Shown here: positions 1 through 11,693 of the stretch, in pieces
How the letters are laid out: each line of letters starts with the position of its first letter
Numbering within the stretch: position 1 is the stretch's first letter
Assembly (NCBI RefSeq): GCF_035989885.1
Contig: NZ_CP108518.1
Coordinates: 6,439,001-6,503,000 of the forward strand
DNA length: 64,000 nucleotides
Direction of reading: 5' to 3'
Source of the DNA: Streptomyces sp. NBC_01232
GTDB taxonomy: Bacteria > Actinomycetota > Actinomycetes > Streptomycetales > Streptomycetaceae
The notes under the pieces: model-generated
Database searches by the model: none
What the model saw: only the letters and a program-made list of their open reading frames with translations
Told to the model about the DNA's origin: nothing
Made by a program: the position numbers and the translations under genes

Positions 1-1
1 C

Positions 2-529
2 GGCCGCCGGGACCTGTCCGACTCCGTCCGCCCGGTGTCCTTCAGCCCCGACGAGTCGAAGCTCTACTTCCAGGTCTCCTTCTTCAACGGATTCCTCGAG
101 TACGACGTGGCCTCCGACCGGATCACCCGCCTCAAGACCCTCCCGATGAACCCCGCCACCAGCACCGACCGCACCACCTGGGTCAACGACTCCCGCCACC
201 ACGGCATGTCCATGAGCCCCGACGGGGCCAAGCTCTGCATCGCGGGCACCATGGACGACTACGCCACCGTCGTGGACCGAGCCACCCTGGCCGAGGGCCC
301 GCTCGTACCCGCCGCCAAGCCGTACTGGGCCACGGTCGACGGCGACGGCACCGCCTGCGTGATCTCCGAGAGCGGCGCCGACCGGGTCACGGCCATCGAC
401 TTCGCCACCGGCGCCAAGCGGGTCTCCGTCCCCGTCGGGGACCATCCGCAGCGCATCCGGCTCGGCCATGTCCCGGCCGGCTGGAGCGGTCCCGCCGCCC
501 GTCAGGACGAGCTCCGCGCCGGGGAGTAG
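2..529 (+). CDS. YncE-like beta-propeller protein, 3' end only
   Basis: The reading frame is open from the first bases, so the true start lies outside the window. A GTG at 35 is internal. The visible 176 residues show repeating blade-like units of the form 'SFSPDESKLYF', 'MSMSPDGAKLCIAG' and 'AIDFATGAKRVSVPVGDHPQRIRLG', typical of YVTN/YncE-type seven-bladed propellers. Such proteins are usually exported and act as binding or scaffold domains; no catalytic residues are visible in this fragment. The next gene starts about 55 bases downstream on the same strand. The fold assignment is reasonably supported; the ligand and function are unknown. Confidence 0.6.
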   Translation, partial: GRRDLSDSVRPVSFSPDESKLYFQVSFFNGFLEYDVASDRITRLKTLPMNPATSTDRTTWVNDSRHHGMSMSPDGAKLCIAGTMDDYATVVDRATLAEGPLVPAAKPYWATVDGDGTACVISESGADRVTAIDFATGAKRVSVPVGDHPQRIRLGHVPAGWSGPAARQDELRAGE

Positions 530-585
530 CGTGGGAAGTGGCCGGTCGGCCGCGTCCCACGCTCTGTGCAAGGAGTGCTGTGCGC

Positions 586-1350
586 ATGTCCAGACTGTCG
601 CAACCCCCGCAACCACCGTCGTGGCACGGGCCGCACCCGGACCCGCACCCGCACCCGCACCCGGGACCGTACGGACAGCCGGAGCCGCCCCGCCGGTCGC
701 ACGGCGTCCGGCGGGGCGACTCCGCCGCCGTGGCGTTCGTCCTGTCGATGTGCCGGGCGATCCGCCGGATCCCGCTGATCCCGGGCGGCATCACCCTCTC
801 CGCGCGCCACCGTCGGCGCAGGGGCGGCGGCCCGGCCTTCGCGCCCGCCGCCGTCCGCAGCGCGGTCCTCGTGGTCGTACTGTCCCTCGGGCTCCTCGGA
901 GCGGCGGACGCCGCCGGCGCCCTGTCGAAGCGCGACAGCGGTGGCCGGGTCGCCGGCCCGGTCTTCGGCGACGTGGCCGACATCGAGGTGGGCGACTGCT
1001 TCGACACCGAGGAGGAACTGAAGACCGAGGACGTGGACGGCAAGGCGCCCCCTTCGGTGGACACCGTGCCCTGCACCGGGCCGCACCAGTCGGAGGCGTA
1101 CGCCGTCTTCGACCTGAAGGACGGGCCGTACCCGGGCAAGGAGAAGATCATCGCGATCGCCGACAAGCGGTGCGCCGGCAAGGAGTTCACCGACTACGTG
1201 GGCGACGACGCGAAGCTCCCGAAGACCATGGAGATCTACTACTACTATCCGACCTCCGAGGGCTGGAGCTCGGACGACCACGAGGTCACCTGCTTCCTCG
1301 GTGACACCAGCGGCTCCAGCACCGGCTCGGTCCGCGCCACCGGCTCCTGA
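586..1350 (+). CDS. Membrane-anchored protein with septum-formation domain
   Basis: The ATG at 586 is preceded by an AAGGAG box at 570-575. The frame is open upstream to 538, but that extension has no ribosome site. The 254-residue protein has a Pro/His-rich cytoplasmic head (residues 7-35), a basic stretch, one membrane segment (about 90-112) and an extracytoplasmic domain (about 130-240). That domain carries four cysteines (138, 163, 196, 236) in the contexts GDCF, VPCTGPH, CAGKEF and VTCFL. This is the pattern of the actinobacterial 'septum formation' domain, often attached to DUF4190 membrane segments. The cysteines probably form two disulfides outside the cell. A role in cell-wall or septum assembly is inferred from the family name only. 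Confidence 0.7.
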   Translation: MSRLSQPPQPPSWHGPHPDPHPHPHPGPYGQPEPPRRSHGVRRGDSAAVAFVLSMCRAIRRIPLIPGGITLSARHRRRRGGGPAFAPAAVRSAVLVVVLSLGLLGAADAAGALSKRDSGGRVAGPVFGDVADIEVGDCFDTEEELKTEDVDGKAPPSVDTVPCTGPHQSEAYAVFDLKDGPYPGKEKIIAIADKRCAGKEFTDYVGDDAKLPKTMEIYYYYPTSEGWSSDDHEVTCFLGDTSGSSTGSVRATGS

Positions 1351-1361
1351 CCCGTCCCGCA

Positions 1362-1387
1362 GGCCGGATCGGGCCTGAAATCCGGCC
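1362..1387 (+). terminator. Possible terminator hairpin
   Basis: GGCCGGAT at 1362-1369 pairs perfectly with ATCCGGCC at 1380-1387 around a 10-base loop, just after the stop of the septum-domain gene. There is no U tract, as is common in Streptomyces, so it may be a weak terminator. Confidence 0.4.
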
Positions 1388-1449
1388 ACATGCGGGAAGC
1401 GGGCCATTATGAGGTGACCGGTCCGCGATGACCGATTAGTCTCGCGATC

Positions 1450-2691
1450 ATGGTGGACATCCGTGACGTACCCGAGTCCGACATCGACCGCGCTCTGGAG
1501 CTCGCGTACCTGGTCTTCCACGACCGGCCCGAGAAGGAGCTCCGGGAGAAACACCACGCGCTGCTCGCGAGTTGCGACCGGATCGGCGCCTACGACGGCA
1601 CCACCCTGGTCGGCTTCATGGCCGCTTACGACTTCCGGCTCTCCGTGCCCGGGGCGGATCTGCCCTGCCCCGGGCTCACCTTCGTCTGCGTCGCCCCCAC
1701 CCACCGCCGGCGCGGCGTCCTCACCGGCCTGATGGCCGAGATGCTCGGGCGCACCGCCGCCGCGGGCAGCCCGATCGCCGCCCTCTGGGCCTCCGAGGCC
1801 GCCATCTACGGCCGGTTCGGCTACGGCAGCGCCACCACCGGCGCCACCGTCGAGATCGACTCCACCCGTCCGCTGGCCCTGCGCATCGACCCGGACCGGC
1901 GCCCGCTGCGGCTCCTCGACCCGGAAGAGGCCCTCGCCGTGATCGGGCCCTTCCACGAGGCCGCCCGCGCCGGGCGGGCCGGCCGCCCCACCCGCAGCGA
2001 GCAGCGCTGGCGCGACGAGTGGCTCGCCGAACAGGACGAGGAGGACGAGGAGCTGAGCCCGCCGCGGATCATCGTCCTGGGCGACCTGGACGAGCCGATC
2101 GCCGGATACGTCCTCTACCGCACGAAGCCGGAGGACGACGGGGGCGGGGCCGGACGATCCCGCGTCCCGGGCCTGGTCCGGGTCGACGAACTGGAGGCCG
2201 AGACCCCGGCGGTCGCCGCCGCGCTGTGGGAGTGCGTGGCCTCCCTCGACCTCACCGGAAAGGTCTCGGCGTGGGGCCGCCCGCTCGACGACCCGCTGCT
2301 GCACTTCGCCGCGGACCGGGACCAGGTACGGGTCACCGCCCAGTTCCCGGCGCTCTGGGTGCGCCTGGTCGATGTGGGCGCGGCGCTGGCGGCGCGTTCC
2401 TGGGCCGCGCCGGTGGAGGTGGTGCTGGAGGTGCACGACGTACGGCTGCCCGCGAACGCCGGGCGCTTCCGCCTCGAGGCGGGGCCGGGCGGGGCGACGT
2501 ACGAGCACGCCGACTCCGCTGCCGACCTGGCCCTGGACGTACGCGAACTGGGCGCCTGCTACCTCGGCGGGACCCGGGTCGGGGAACTCGTCGCGGCCGG
2601 GCTCGTACGGGAGCACACGCCGGGCGCGGCGGCGGCGCTGGATGCGGCCCTGCGGACGCCCGTACTGCCGCACACGAGCGACGAGTTCTGA
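1450..2691 (+). CDS. Eis-family GNAT N-acetyltransferase
   Basis: A 413-residue protein with the architecture of Eis ('enhanced intracellular survival') acetyltransferases: an N-terminal GNAT domain, a second GNAT-like region and a C-terminal sterol-carrier-like domain. The acetyl-CoA loop R-R-R-G-V-L lies at 86-91 after 'VAPTH', and the family signature YGRFGYG is at 120-126. Eis enzymes use the C-terminal carboxylate of the last residue, usually Phe, as general base; this protein does end in Phe. Family members acetylate amines, including aminoglycosides at several positions and lysines of proteins. The ATG at 1450 has no strong Shine-Dalgarno and lies close to a TTAGTC-like -10, so a short leader is possible. 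Substrate unknown. Confidence 0.85.
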   Translation: MVDIRDVPESDIDRALELAYLVFHDRPEKELREKHHALLASCDRIGAYDGTTLVGFMAAYDFRLSVPGADLPCPGLTFVCVAPTHRRRGVLTGLMAEMLGRTAAAGSPIAALWASEAAIYGRFGYGSATTGATVEIDSTRPLALRIDPDRRPLRLLDPEEALAVIGPFHEAARAGRAGRPTRSEQRWRDEWLAEQDEEDEELSPPRIIVLGDLDEPIAGYVLYRTKPEDDGGGAGRSRVPGLVRVDELEAETPAVAAALWECVASLDLTGKVSAWGRPLDDPLLHFAADRDQVRVTAQFPALWVRLVDVGAALAARSWAAPVEVVLEVHDVRLPANAGRFRLEAGPGGATYEHADSAADLALDVRELGACYLGGTRVGELVAAGLVREHTPGAAAALDAALRTPVLPHTSDEF

Positions 2692-2695
2692 CGCA

Positions 2696-2741
2696 CGGCG
2701 GCGGTGGCGGCGGGTCGGGGGAACGGACCGCCCCGCCGCCG
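2696..2741. terminator. Bidirectional terminator between convergent genes
   Basis: CGGCGGCGG (2696-2704) and GGCGG (2706-2710) pair with CCGCC and CCGCCGCCG at 2728-2741, leaving one bulged T and a 17-base loop. It fills the 53-base gap between the acetyltransferase stop and the geosmin synthase stop, so it can serve both strands. Confidence 0.6.
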
Positions 2742-2744
2742 GGA

Positions 2745-5329
<2,585 letters not shown>

Positions 5330-5551
5330 ATGGCGATCGATCTGGACAAGGTGCTCGACAAGGCGTGGGCCGACAAGCCGCTCGCCGAGGTGCTCGCGGC
5401 TCCCGTTGCCGCGCTCAAGGGCGTCAGTGACGAGGACGGCAAGCTGCTGCACGAGGCGTTCGGGGTCAAGACCGTCGCCGACTTCGGGCAGCTGAAGTAC
5501 GTCCGCTGGGCGCAGGCGCTCGTCGCGCTGAACCAGACCGTCAAGGCGTAG
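5330..5551 (+). CDS. Small helix-hairpin-helix-like conserved protein
   Basis: A 73-residue protein starting at ATG 5330 behind a GAGAGGGA box. The sequence is mostly helical, and the middle segment 'ALKGVSDEDGKLLHEAFGVKTVADFG' resembles the tandem hairpins of helix-hairpin-helix domains (a 'G-V-x-x-x-x-A...L-G-V-x-T-V-x-D-L' pattern as in DUF4332-like proteins). No signal peptide or membrane segment is present. The gene is monocistronic: a strong hairpin follows 50 bases after the stop. Function unknown; nucleic-acid or protein binding is only a guess from the fold resemblance. Confidence 0.7.
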   Translation: MAIDLDKVLDKAWADKPLAEVLAAPVAALKGVSDEDGKLLHEAFGVKTVADFGQLKYVRWAQALVALNQTVKA

Positions 5552-5603
5552 TACGCAGTACCGGGTTCGCGCTGCTCGGGGTGCGCGGGCCCGCATGAGG
5601 AAA

Positions 5604-5642
5604 GCCGTCCCCCTCACCCTTCGGCAGGGTGAGGGGGACGGC
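5604..5642. terminator. Strong bidirectional terminator
   Basis: A perfect 16-base-pair stem, GCCGTCCCCCTCACCC at 5604-5619 with its complement at 5627-5642, around the 7-base loop TTCGGCA. It lies between the small ORF and the convergent cobN stop at 5671, so it can stop transcription from both sides. Confidence 0.9.
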
Positions 5643-5670
5643 CTGTGTGCGGGGCGTCAGCGCTGGAGGG

Positions 5671-8600
5671 CTACTCCGACTCGCCCTCCAGGTTGCCCTC
5701 CGTGTCCAGGTAGACCTGGCGGAGGGATTCGAGGATCTGCGGGTCCGGCTTCTCCCACATGCCGCGGGACTCCGCCTCCAGCAGGCGCTCCGCGATGCCG
5801 TGCAGGGCCCAGGGGTTGGCCTCCTCCAGGAAGGCGCGGTTCGTCGGGTCCAGGACGTACGTCTCGGTGAGCTTGTCGTACATCCAGTCCGCGATCACGC
5901 CCGTCGTCGCGTCGTAGCCGAAGAGGTAGTCCACCGTCGCCGCGAGCTCGAAGGCGCCCTTGTAGCCGTGGCGGCGCATCGCCTCGATCCACTTGGGGTT
6001 CACGACGCGGGCCCGGAAGACGCGCGACGTCTCCTCGACCAGGGTGCGGGTCTTGACCGTCTCCGGGCGGGTGGAGTCGCCGATGTAGGCCTCCGGGGCG
6101 GTGCCGCGCAGGGCGCGGACCGTGGCCACCATGCCGCCGTGGTACTGGAAGTAGTCGTCCGAGTCCGCGATGTCGTGCTCGCGGGTGTCCGTGTTCTTCG
6201 CCGCGACCGTGATGCGCTTGTAGGCCGTCTCCATCTCGTCCCGGGCGGGGCGCCCTTCCAGGCCCCGGCCGTACGCGTAGCCGCCCCACACCGTGTAGAC
6301 CTCCGCGAGGTCGGCGTCCGTGCGCCAGTCGCGGGAGTCGATCAGCTGGAGGATGCCGGCGCCGTACGTGCCCGGGCGCGAGCCGAAGATACGGGTGGTG
6401 GCCCGGCGCTCGTCACCGTGCTCGGCCAGGTCCGCCCGGGCGTGGGCCCGGATGAAGTTCTCCGAGTCCGGCTCGTCCAGCGATGCCGCCAGGCGCACCG
6501 CGTCGTCCAGCAGGCCGATCACGTGCGGGAACGCGTCGCGGAAGAAGCCCGAGATGCGCAGGGTGACGTCGATGCGGGGGCGGCCCAGCTCGTCGAGCGG
6601 GATCGGCTCCAGGCCGGTGACGCGGCGCGAGGCCTCGTCCCAGACCGGACGGATACCGAGGAGGGAGAGTGCTTCCGCCACGTCGTCGCCCGAGGTGCGC
6701 ATCGCGCTCGTGCCCCACAGGGACAGGCCCACGGAGGCGGGCCACTCGCCGTTGTCGGTGCGGTAGCGGGTGAGGAGGGATTCGGCGAGCGCCTGGCCCG
6801 TCTCCCACGCCAGGCGCGAGGGGACGGCCTTGGGGTCGACCGAGTAGAAGTTGCGGCCCGTCGGGAGCACGTTGACCAGGCCGCGCAGCGGGGAGCCGGA
6901 CGGGCCCGCCGGGATGAACCGGCCGTCCAGGGCCGCGACCACGTGGGTGATCTCGTCCGTGGTGCCGGCCAGGCGCGGGACCACCTCACGGGCCGCGAAG
7001 GACAGGACCGCCGCGACGTCCGCCGGGTGGTCCGCCGCGACCGAGGCCACGGAGTCGAGGGACCAGTTCGCGTCCTCCATCGCCCGGACCAGGGCGCGGG
7101 CCTGCTCCTCGACGGCGTCAGCCGAGGTGCGGGTGGCCTTGGACTCGTCGAGGCCGAGCGCCTCGCGCAGACCCGGAAGGGCCGTCGTACCGCCCCAGAT
7201 CTGGCGGGCGCGCAGGATCGCGAGGACCAGGTTGACCCGGGCCTCACCGGTCGGCGCGCCGCCCAGGACGTGCAGACCGTCGCGGATCTGGGCGTCCTTG
7301 ACCTCGCACAGCCAGCCGTCGACGTGCAGCAGGAAGTCGTCGAAGCCGTCGTCGTCCGGGCGCTCCTCCAGACCGAGGTCGTGGTCGAGCTTCGCGGCCT
7401 GGATCAGGGTCCAGATCTGGGCGCGGATGGCCGGCAGCTTCGCCGGGTCCATCGCCGAGATCTGGGCGTACTCGTCCAGGTGCTGCTCCAGGCGCGCGAT
7501 GTCGCCGTACGACTCCGCGCGCGCCATCGGCGGCACCAGGTGGTCGACCAGGGTGGCGTGCACGCGGCGCTTGGCCTGGGTGCCCTCGCCCGGGTCGTTG
7601 ACCAGGAACGGGTAGATGAGGGGCAGGTCGCCGAGCGCGGCGTCGGGCGCGCACGCGGCGGACAGGCCCGCGTTCTTGCCCGGCAGCCACTCCAGGTTGC
7701 CGTGCTTGCCCAGGTGGATCATCGCGTCGGCGCCGAAGCCGCCGTCCTCGGCGCGCGCCTGGATCCAGCGGTACGCGGCCAGGTAGTGGTGCGAGGGCGG
7801 CAGGTCCGGGTCGTGGTAGATCGCGATCGGGTTCTCGCCGAAGCCGCGCGGCGGCTGGATGAGGATCAGCAGGTTCCCGCGGCGCAGGGCGGCGAGGACG
7901 ATGTCGCCGTCCGGGTTCGCCGAGCGGTCCACGAACATGTTGCCCGGGGCCTCGCCCCAGTGCTCGGTGACGCTGTCGCGCAGTTCGGCCGGGAGCTCCG
8001 CGAACCACCGCTTGTAGTCGGCGGCCGGGATCCGGACCGGGTTGCGGGCCAGCTGCTCCTCGGTCAGCCAGTCCTGGTCGTGGCCGCCGGCCTCGATCAG
8101 GGCGCGGATCAGCTCGTCGCCGTCGCCCGAGACCAGACCCGGGATGTTCTCGGTCGGCCCGAAGTCGTAGCCGCCCGCGATGAGCGTGCGCAGCAGCTCC
8201 ACGGCGCTGGCCGGGGTGTCGAGGCCGACCGCGTTGCCGATGCGCGAGTGCTTCGTCGGGTACGCGGAGAGGACCAGCGCGACCTTCTTGTCGCGGCGGT
8301 CGATGTGCCGCAGGCGGGCGTGGCGTACGGCGATCCCCGCGACCCGGGCGGCCCGCTCGGGGTCGGCCACGTAGGCGGGCAGGCCGTCCTCGTCGATCTC
8401 CTTGAAGGAGAACGGGACGGTGATCAGACGGCCGTCGAACTCGGGCACCGCGACCTGCGTGGCGGCGTCCAGCGGGGAGAGGCCCTCGTCGTTCTCCTCC
8501 CAGGCGGAGCGCGACCCGGTCAGGCACAGGGCCTGCAGGATCGGCACGCCGAGACCGGCGAGCGCGCCCGCGTCCCAGGACTCGTCGTCGCCGCCCGCCG

Positions 8601-9288
8601 AGGCGGTGGCGGGCTTGGTGCCGCCGGCCGCGAGGACGGTGGTGACGACCGCGTCGGCCGACTCCAGCGCCGCGATCAGCTCGGGCTCGGGCGTGCGCAG
8701 GGAGGACACGTACAGGGGCAGCGCCTGGGCGTCGTGGGCCTCGATCGCGTCGCACAGGGCGTGCACGAAGGAGGTGTTGCCGCTCATCTGGTGGGCGCGG
8801 TAGTAGAGCACGGCGATCCGCGGGCCCTCGGTGCGCTGCGGGGTGCGCTCCAGAGGGCCCCAGGTGGGGGAGGCGGCCGGGGGTTCGAAGCCGTGGCCGG
8901 TCAGCAGGACGGTGTCGGAGAGGAACCGGGCCAGCTGCTCCAGGTTGGCGGGGCCGCCGTGCGCGAGGTAGCCGTGGGCCTCGGCCGCGATGCCGATGGG
9001 GACCGTGGAGGCCTCCATGAGCTGGGCGTCCGGGGCCTGTTCGCCGGTCAGGACGACGACCGGGCGGGTCTGGCCGGGGGCCAGGAGCACGTCGAGGCCG
9101 TCCTGCCAGGCACGGAGGCCGCCGAGGAGGCGTACGACGACCAGGTCGGCCCCGTCGAGGAGGCCGGGGAGGTCGTCGAGGGGAAGACGGGAGGGGTTCG
9201 CGAACCGGTACGGGACGGGGCCGTCCGCCGTGTTCGCTGCGCGGGCGCTGAGCAGATCGGTGTCGGACGTCGACAGCAGCAGGATCAT
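5671..9288 (-). CDS. cobN: Cobaltochelatase large subunit CobN
   Basis: A 1205-residue protein of the CobN/BchH/ChlH large-subunit family, of normal length. It binds hydrogenobyrinate a,c-diamide and inserts cobalt in the aerobic (late-insertion) cobalamin pathway, working with two smaller ATPase subunits (CobS/CobT or ChlI/ChlD-like) that are not in this window. Recognisable stretches include the substrate-binding segments 'HLGKHGNLEWLPGKNAGLS' and 'RVFRARVVNPKWIEAMRRHG' near the C-terminus. The ATG at 9288 is preceded by a GAGGAAGG site, and a cobalamin riboswitch occupies the leader, so product feedback is expected. It is divergent from cobG-cobH-cobIJ. Confidence 0.96.
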   Translation of the reverse strand: MILLLSTSDTDLLSARAANTADGPVPYRFANPSRLPLDDLPGLLDGADLVVVRLLGGLRAWQDGLDVLLAPGQTRPVVVLTGEQAPDAQLMEASTVPIGIAAEAHGYLAHGGPANLEQLARFLSDTVLLTGHGFEPPAASPTWGPLERTPQRTEGPRIAVLYYRAHQMSGNTSFVHALCDAIEAHDAQALPLYVSSLRTPEPELIAALESADAVVTTVLAAGGTKPATASAGGDDESWDAGALAGLGVPILQALCLTGSRSAWEENDEGLSPLDAATQVAVPEFDGRLITVPFSFKEIDEDGLPAYVADPERAARVAGIAVRHARLRHIDRRDKKVALVLSAYPTKHSRIGNAVGLDTPASAVELLRTLIAGGYDFGPTENIPGLVSGDGDELIRALIEAGGHDQDWLTEEQLARNPVRIPAADYKRWFAELPAELRDSVTEHWGEAPGNMFVDRSANPDGDIVLAALRRGNLLILIQPPRGFGENPIAIYHDPDLPPSHHYLAAYRWIQARAEDGGFGADAMIHLGKHGNLEWLPGKNAGLSAACAPDAALGDLPLIYPFLVNDPGEGTQAKRRVHATLVDHLVPPMARAESYGDIARLEQHLDEYAQISAMDPAKLPAIRAQIWTLIQAAKLDHDLGLEERPDDDGFDDFLLHVDGWLCEVKDAQIRDGLHVLGGAPTGEARVNLVLAILRARQIWGGTTALPGLREALGLDESKATRTSADAVEEQARALVRAMEDANWSLDSVASVAADHPADVAAVLSFAAREVVPRLAGTTDEITHVVAALDGRFIPAGPSGSPLRGLVNVLPTGRNFYSVDPKAVPSRLAWETGQALAESLLTRYRTDNGEWPASVGLSLWGTSAMRTSGDDVAEALSLLGIRPVWDEASRRVTGLEPIPLDELGRPRIDVTLRISGFFRDAFPHVIGLLDDAVRLAASLDEPDSENFIRAHARADLAEHGDERRATTRIFGSRPGTYGAGILQLIDSRDWRTDADLAEVYTVWGGYAYGRGLEGRPARDEMETAYKRITVAAKNTDTREHDIADSDDYFQYHGGMVATVRALRGTAPEAYIGDSTRPETVKTRTLVEETSRVFRARVVNPKWIEAMRRHGYKGAFELAATVDYLFGYDATTGVIADWMYDKLTETYVLDPTNRAFLEEANPWALHGIAERLLEAESRGMWEKPDPQILESLRQVYLDTEGNLEGESE

Positions 9289-9321
9289 GCGGCGGCAGGC
9301 CTTCCTCGGGGTTTCCGCGCC

Positions 9322-9470
9322 CCGGGCAGTGTGAGGACAGCGGGAGTTCCTGACTCACCCCGTGGTGCGGGATCGCTCCGCGGGGTTCACAGTGGCGGGA
9401 CCGCGCCGGAATCGCACCGGGCTTCCTCCCATGTCGCCGTCCTCGGCGACGGCGGGCCGTGTGGTCCGCC
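9322..9470 (-). promoter_or_regulatory. Cobalamin riboswitch in the cobN leader
   Basis: Read on the minus strand, the leader contains GGGAGGAAGCCCGGTG, then ATTCCGGCGCGG, the B12 box GCCACTGT (plus 9389-9396) and further on GAGTCAGGAACTCCCGC. These are the core conserved elements of the cobalamin (AdoCbl) riboswitch in the right order. A small hairpin (CGGGG...CCCCG) lies just before the GAGGAAGG ribosome site of cobN, suggesting translational control. The outer boundaries are approximate. Confidence 0.9.
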
Positions 9471-9576
9471 GGAAGGTCATCTTAGGGGGCGGGTGGCTGC
9501 GGCCGGGGTGGCGGGTGGGGTGCGGTCGTGAGGTCCGGTGTGGTCCGCCGGGTGCGGCGCCGCTGCCGGGGCTCTG

Positions 9577-9668
9577 CCCCGGGCCCCGCGCCTCAAACGC
9601 CGGCGGGGCCGGAAGGGCTGGCTTCGCCCCGGGCCCCGCGCCTCGAACGCCGGCGGGGCCGGAAGGGC
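9577..9668. repeat. Two direct copies of a GC-rich intergenic repeat, period 50 bp
   Basis: A 42-base unit starting CCCCGGGCCCCGCGCCTC and continuing with (A/G)AACGCCGGCGGGGCC then GGAAGGGC occurs at 9577-9618 and again at 9627-9668, differing at one base. Each copy contains the self-complementary CCCCGGG and GCCGGC blocks. Units of this kind are scattered in intergenic regions of many Streptomyces chromosomes. The copies lie just upstream of cobG. Confidence 0.85.
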
Positions 9669-9732
9669 GGCGGGGCCGGAGTCGCTGGTCGGGGTGGTGA
9701 CGGACACAGGTCGGGGGGTCGTAATCGTGGGT

Positions 9733-11049
9733 ATGCTCGCGGCCATGCCCCAGCCCCCCTCCGCCGCATCGCGGGACGAACCCGTCATACGGGAGCGTGG
9801 TGACGCCTGCCCCGGTGCGCTGCGGCTGCACGCTGCGGACGACGGGTTCCTGGCGCGGGTCCGGCTGCCCGGCGGGCTGCTCACCGCGGCGCAGGCCTCG
9901 GCGTTGGCGCTCGCCGCCGACCGCTTCGGGGACGGACACCTCGAGCTGACCTCGCGCGGCAACGTGCAGCTGCGCGGCCTGGCCGACGGGTGCGGCGCCG
10001 GCCTCGCGGAGCTGCTGGACGGGGCCGGGCTGCTTCCCGCGCCGAGCCACGAGCGGGTACGGAACATCGTGGCCACGCCGATGTCCGGCCTGGCGGAACC
10101 CGGCGGCCCGGACCGGCCCGACGCGCTGGCCTGGGCCATGGAGTTCGACCGGCTGCTGTGCGCCGGCCCCTGGACGGCCGCGCTGTCCGGGCGGTTCCTG
10201 TTCGCCTTCGACGACGGGCGCGGCGACGTGGCGTCGCTCGGCCCGGACGTGACCGCCCTCGGCCGCCCCGGCGGCCGGGCGCTGGTGCGGCTCGGCCGGG
10301 CCGCCGACGCCGTGGAGCTGGCCGGGCCGGACTCTCCCCGGGCGGCGCTCGCAGCCGCCCGGTACTTCCTCGACACCGCCGCCGAAGCCGGCACCCAGGC
10401 CTGGCGGGTGTCCGAACTGCCTGCCGAAAGCCCCCTGGAGACGGTCGAGTTCGCCCGGCGCCTGGAGGCCGATGGCATCGCCGCCGCGCCCACCGCCGGC
10501 GCCGTGGACTGGCCGTACGCGGCGCCGCCCCGGCCGTGGGGCCCGGGCCGGCACGGCCGGTCCGCCCTCTGTGTCCTGCCCCCGCTCGGCCGGCTCGACT
10601 CGGCCCAGTGGCGGGTCCTCGTACAGGCCGCGGAGGAGGGGAGCGGCCGGCTGCGCGTCACCCCGTGGCGCAGCGTCGTCCTGCCCGCGGCGGGCGCCCG
10701 CGCCGCCGCCTTCATCGAGGACGCCGGGCTGGTCCTCACCCCCGACAGTCCCTGGCAGTCCGTCACCGCCTGTGCGGGGCAGCCGGGTTGTGCGAAATCC
10801 CTTGCGGACGTACGCGCCGACGCGCGGGCCGTCGTCGACCGGGCACGGGGGCAGCTGCCCGTGCACTGGTCCGGCTGCGAGCGCCGCTGCGGGCACCCGC
10901 GCGGCACCGCCTGGGTGGATCTGGTCGCCACCGGACCCGGATACCGGATCACCGCCCCCGGCCAACCCGTACGGCACGACGTACGGCCCCCCGAACTTGC
11001 CGCGGCACTCGCGGACGCCCGCACCGACCCCGACGTAGTGAAGAAATGA
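9733..11049 (+). CDS. cobG: Precorrin-3B synthase CobG
   Basis: About 438 residues with the nitrite/sulfite-reductase ferredoxin-like half domains and the iron-sulfur/siroheme-type cysteine motif [10 protein letters not shown] followed by [10 protein letters not shown]. CobG is an oxygen-dependent monooxygenase that hydroxylates precorrin-3A to precorrin-3B, the hallmark step of the aerobic pathway. The ATG at 9733 was chosen; ATG 9745 is equally possible. The open frame reaches back to 9538 but would translate the intergenic repeats, so it was rejected. The stop overlaps the cobH start (ATGA), indicating translational coupling. Confidence 0.92.
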   Translation: MLAAMPQPPSAASRDEPVIRERGDACPGALRLHAADDGFLARVRLPGGLLTAAQASALALAADRFGDGHLELTSRGNVQLRGLADGCGAGLAELLDGAGLLPAPSHERVRNIVATPMSGLAEPGGPDRPDALAWAMEFDRLLCAGPWTAALSGRFLFAFDDGRGDVASLGPDVTALGRPGGRALVRLGRAADAVELAGPDSPRAALAAARYFLDTAAEAGTQAWRVSELPAESPLETVEFARRLEADGIAAAPTAGAVDWPYAAPPRPWGPGRHGRSALCVLPPLGRLDSAQWRVLVQAAEEGSGRLRVTPWRSVVLPAAGARAAAFIEDAGLVLTPDSPWQSVTACAGQPGCAKSLADVRADARAVVDRARGQLPVHWSGCERRCGHPRGTAWVDLVATGPGYRITAPGQPVRHDVRPPELAAALADARTDPDVVKK

Positions 11050-11693
11050 GCGAGTACACCGTGTTTGAGTACGAGAAGGACGGCGCGGCCATCTACCGCC
11101 AGTCCTTTGCCACGATCCGCGCCGAGGCGGACCTCTCCGCGCTGCCCGACACGGTCGCCCAGGTCGCGGTGCGCATGATCCACGCCTGCGGAATGACCGA
11201 CCTCCCGCAGGACCTCGGGTACACCCCCGAGGTCGTGCTGCGCGCCCGCGCGGCGCTGGAGGCGGGTGCGCCGATCCTGTGCGACGTGCAGATGGTCGCC
11301 AGCGGTGTCACCCGTAAGCGGCTGCCCGCGGGCAACGACGTGATCTGCACGCTCTCCGACCCGGCCGTACCGGAGCTCGCCGCCAAGATGGGCACCACGC
11401 GCAGCGCCGCCGCCCTCGAGGTCTGGCGCGACCGCGGCCTGCTGGAGGGCTCGGTCATCGCCGTGGGCAACGCGCCGACCGCGCTGTTCCGGCTGCTGGA
11501 GATGATCGAGGAAGGCGCCCCGCGCCCCGCCGCCGTCATCGGGGTCCCCGTCGGCTTCATCGGCGCCGCGGAGTCCAAGGACGCCCTCGCCGCACACCCC
11601 TCGGGCCTCGACCACCTGATCGTGCGCGGTCGGCGCGGCGGCAGTGCCATGGCCGCCGCAGCCGTCAACGCCATTGCGAGCGTGGCCGAATGA
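11046..11693 (+). CDS. cobH: Precorrin-8X methylmutase CobH
   Basis: A 215-residue protein of normal CobH/CbiC length. It shifts the C-11 methyl group of precorrin-8X to C-12, giving hydrogenobyrinate. Family stretches include '[10 protein letters not shown]' (with the active-site His), '[12 protein letters not shown]' and the C-terminal glycine-rich '[13 protein letters not shown]' and '[12 protein letters not shown]'. It starts at ATG 11046 inside the cobG stop and its own stop overlaps the cobIJ start by ATGA, so the three genes form a tightly coupled operon. Confidence 0.96.
   Translation: MSEYTVFEYEKDGAAIYRQSFATIRAEADLSALPDTVAQVAVRMIHACGMTDLPQDLGYTPEVVLRARAALEAGAPILCDVQMVASGVTRKRLPAGNDVICTLSDPAVPELAAKMGTTRSAAALEVWRDRGLLEGSVIAVGNAPTALFRLLEMIEEGAPRPAAVIGVPVGFIGAAESKDALAAHPSGLDHLIVRGRRGGSAMAAAAVNAIASVAE

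Noticed and set aside
502..2673. A 723-codon minus-strand frame over the first two genes
   Set aside because: Antisense shadow of the septum-domain and Eis-type genes, Gly/Arg-rich without motifs.
5629..9531. A 1300-codon open frame on the plus strand opposite cobN
   Set aside because: Shadow of cobN caused by high GC; its translation is low-complexity and has no family features.
9538..9732. N-terminal extension of cobG
   Set aside because: It would translate the intergenic repeats and has no ribosome site; homologs start near 9733-9745.
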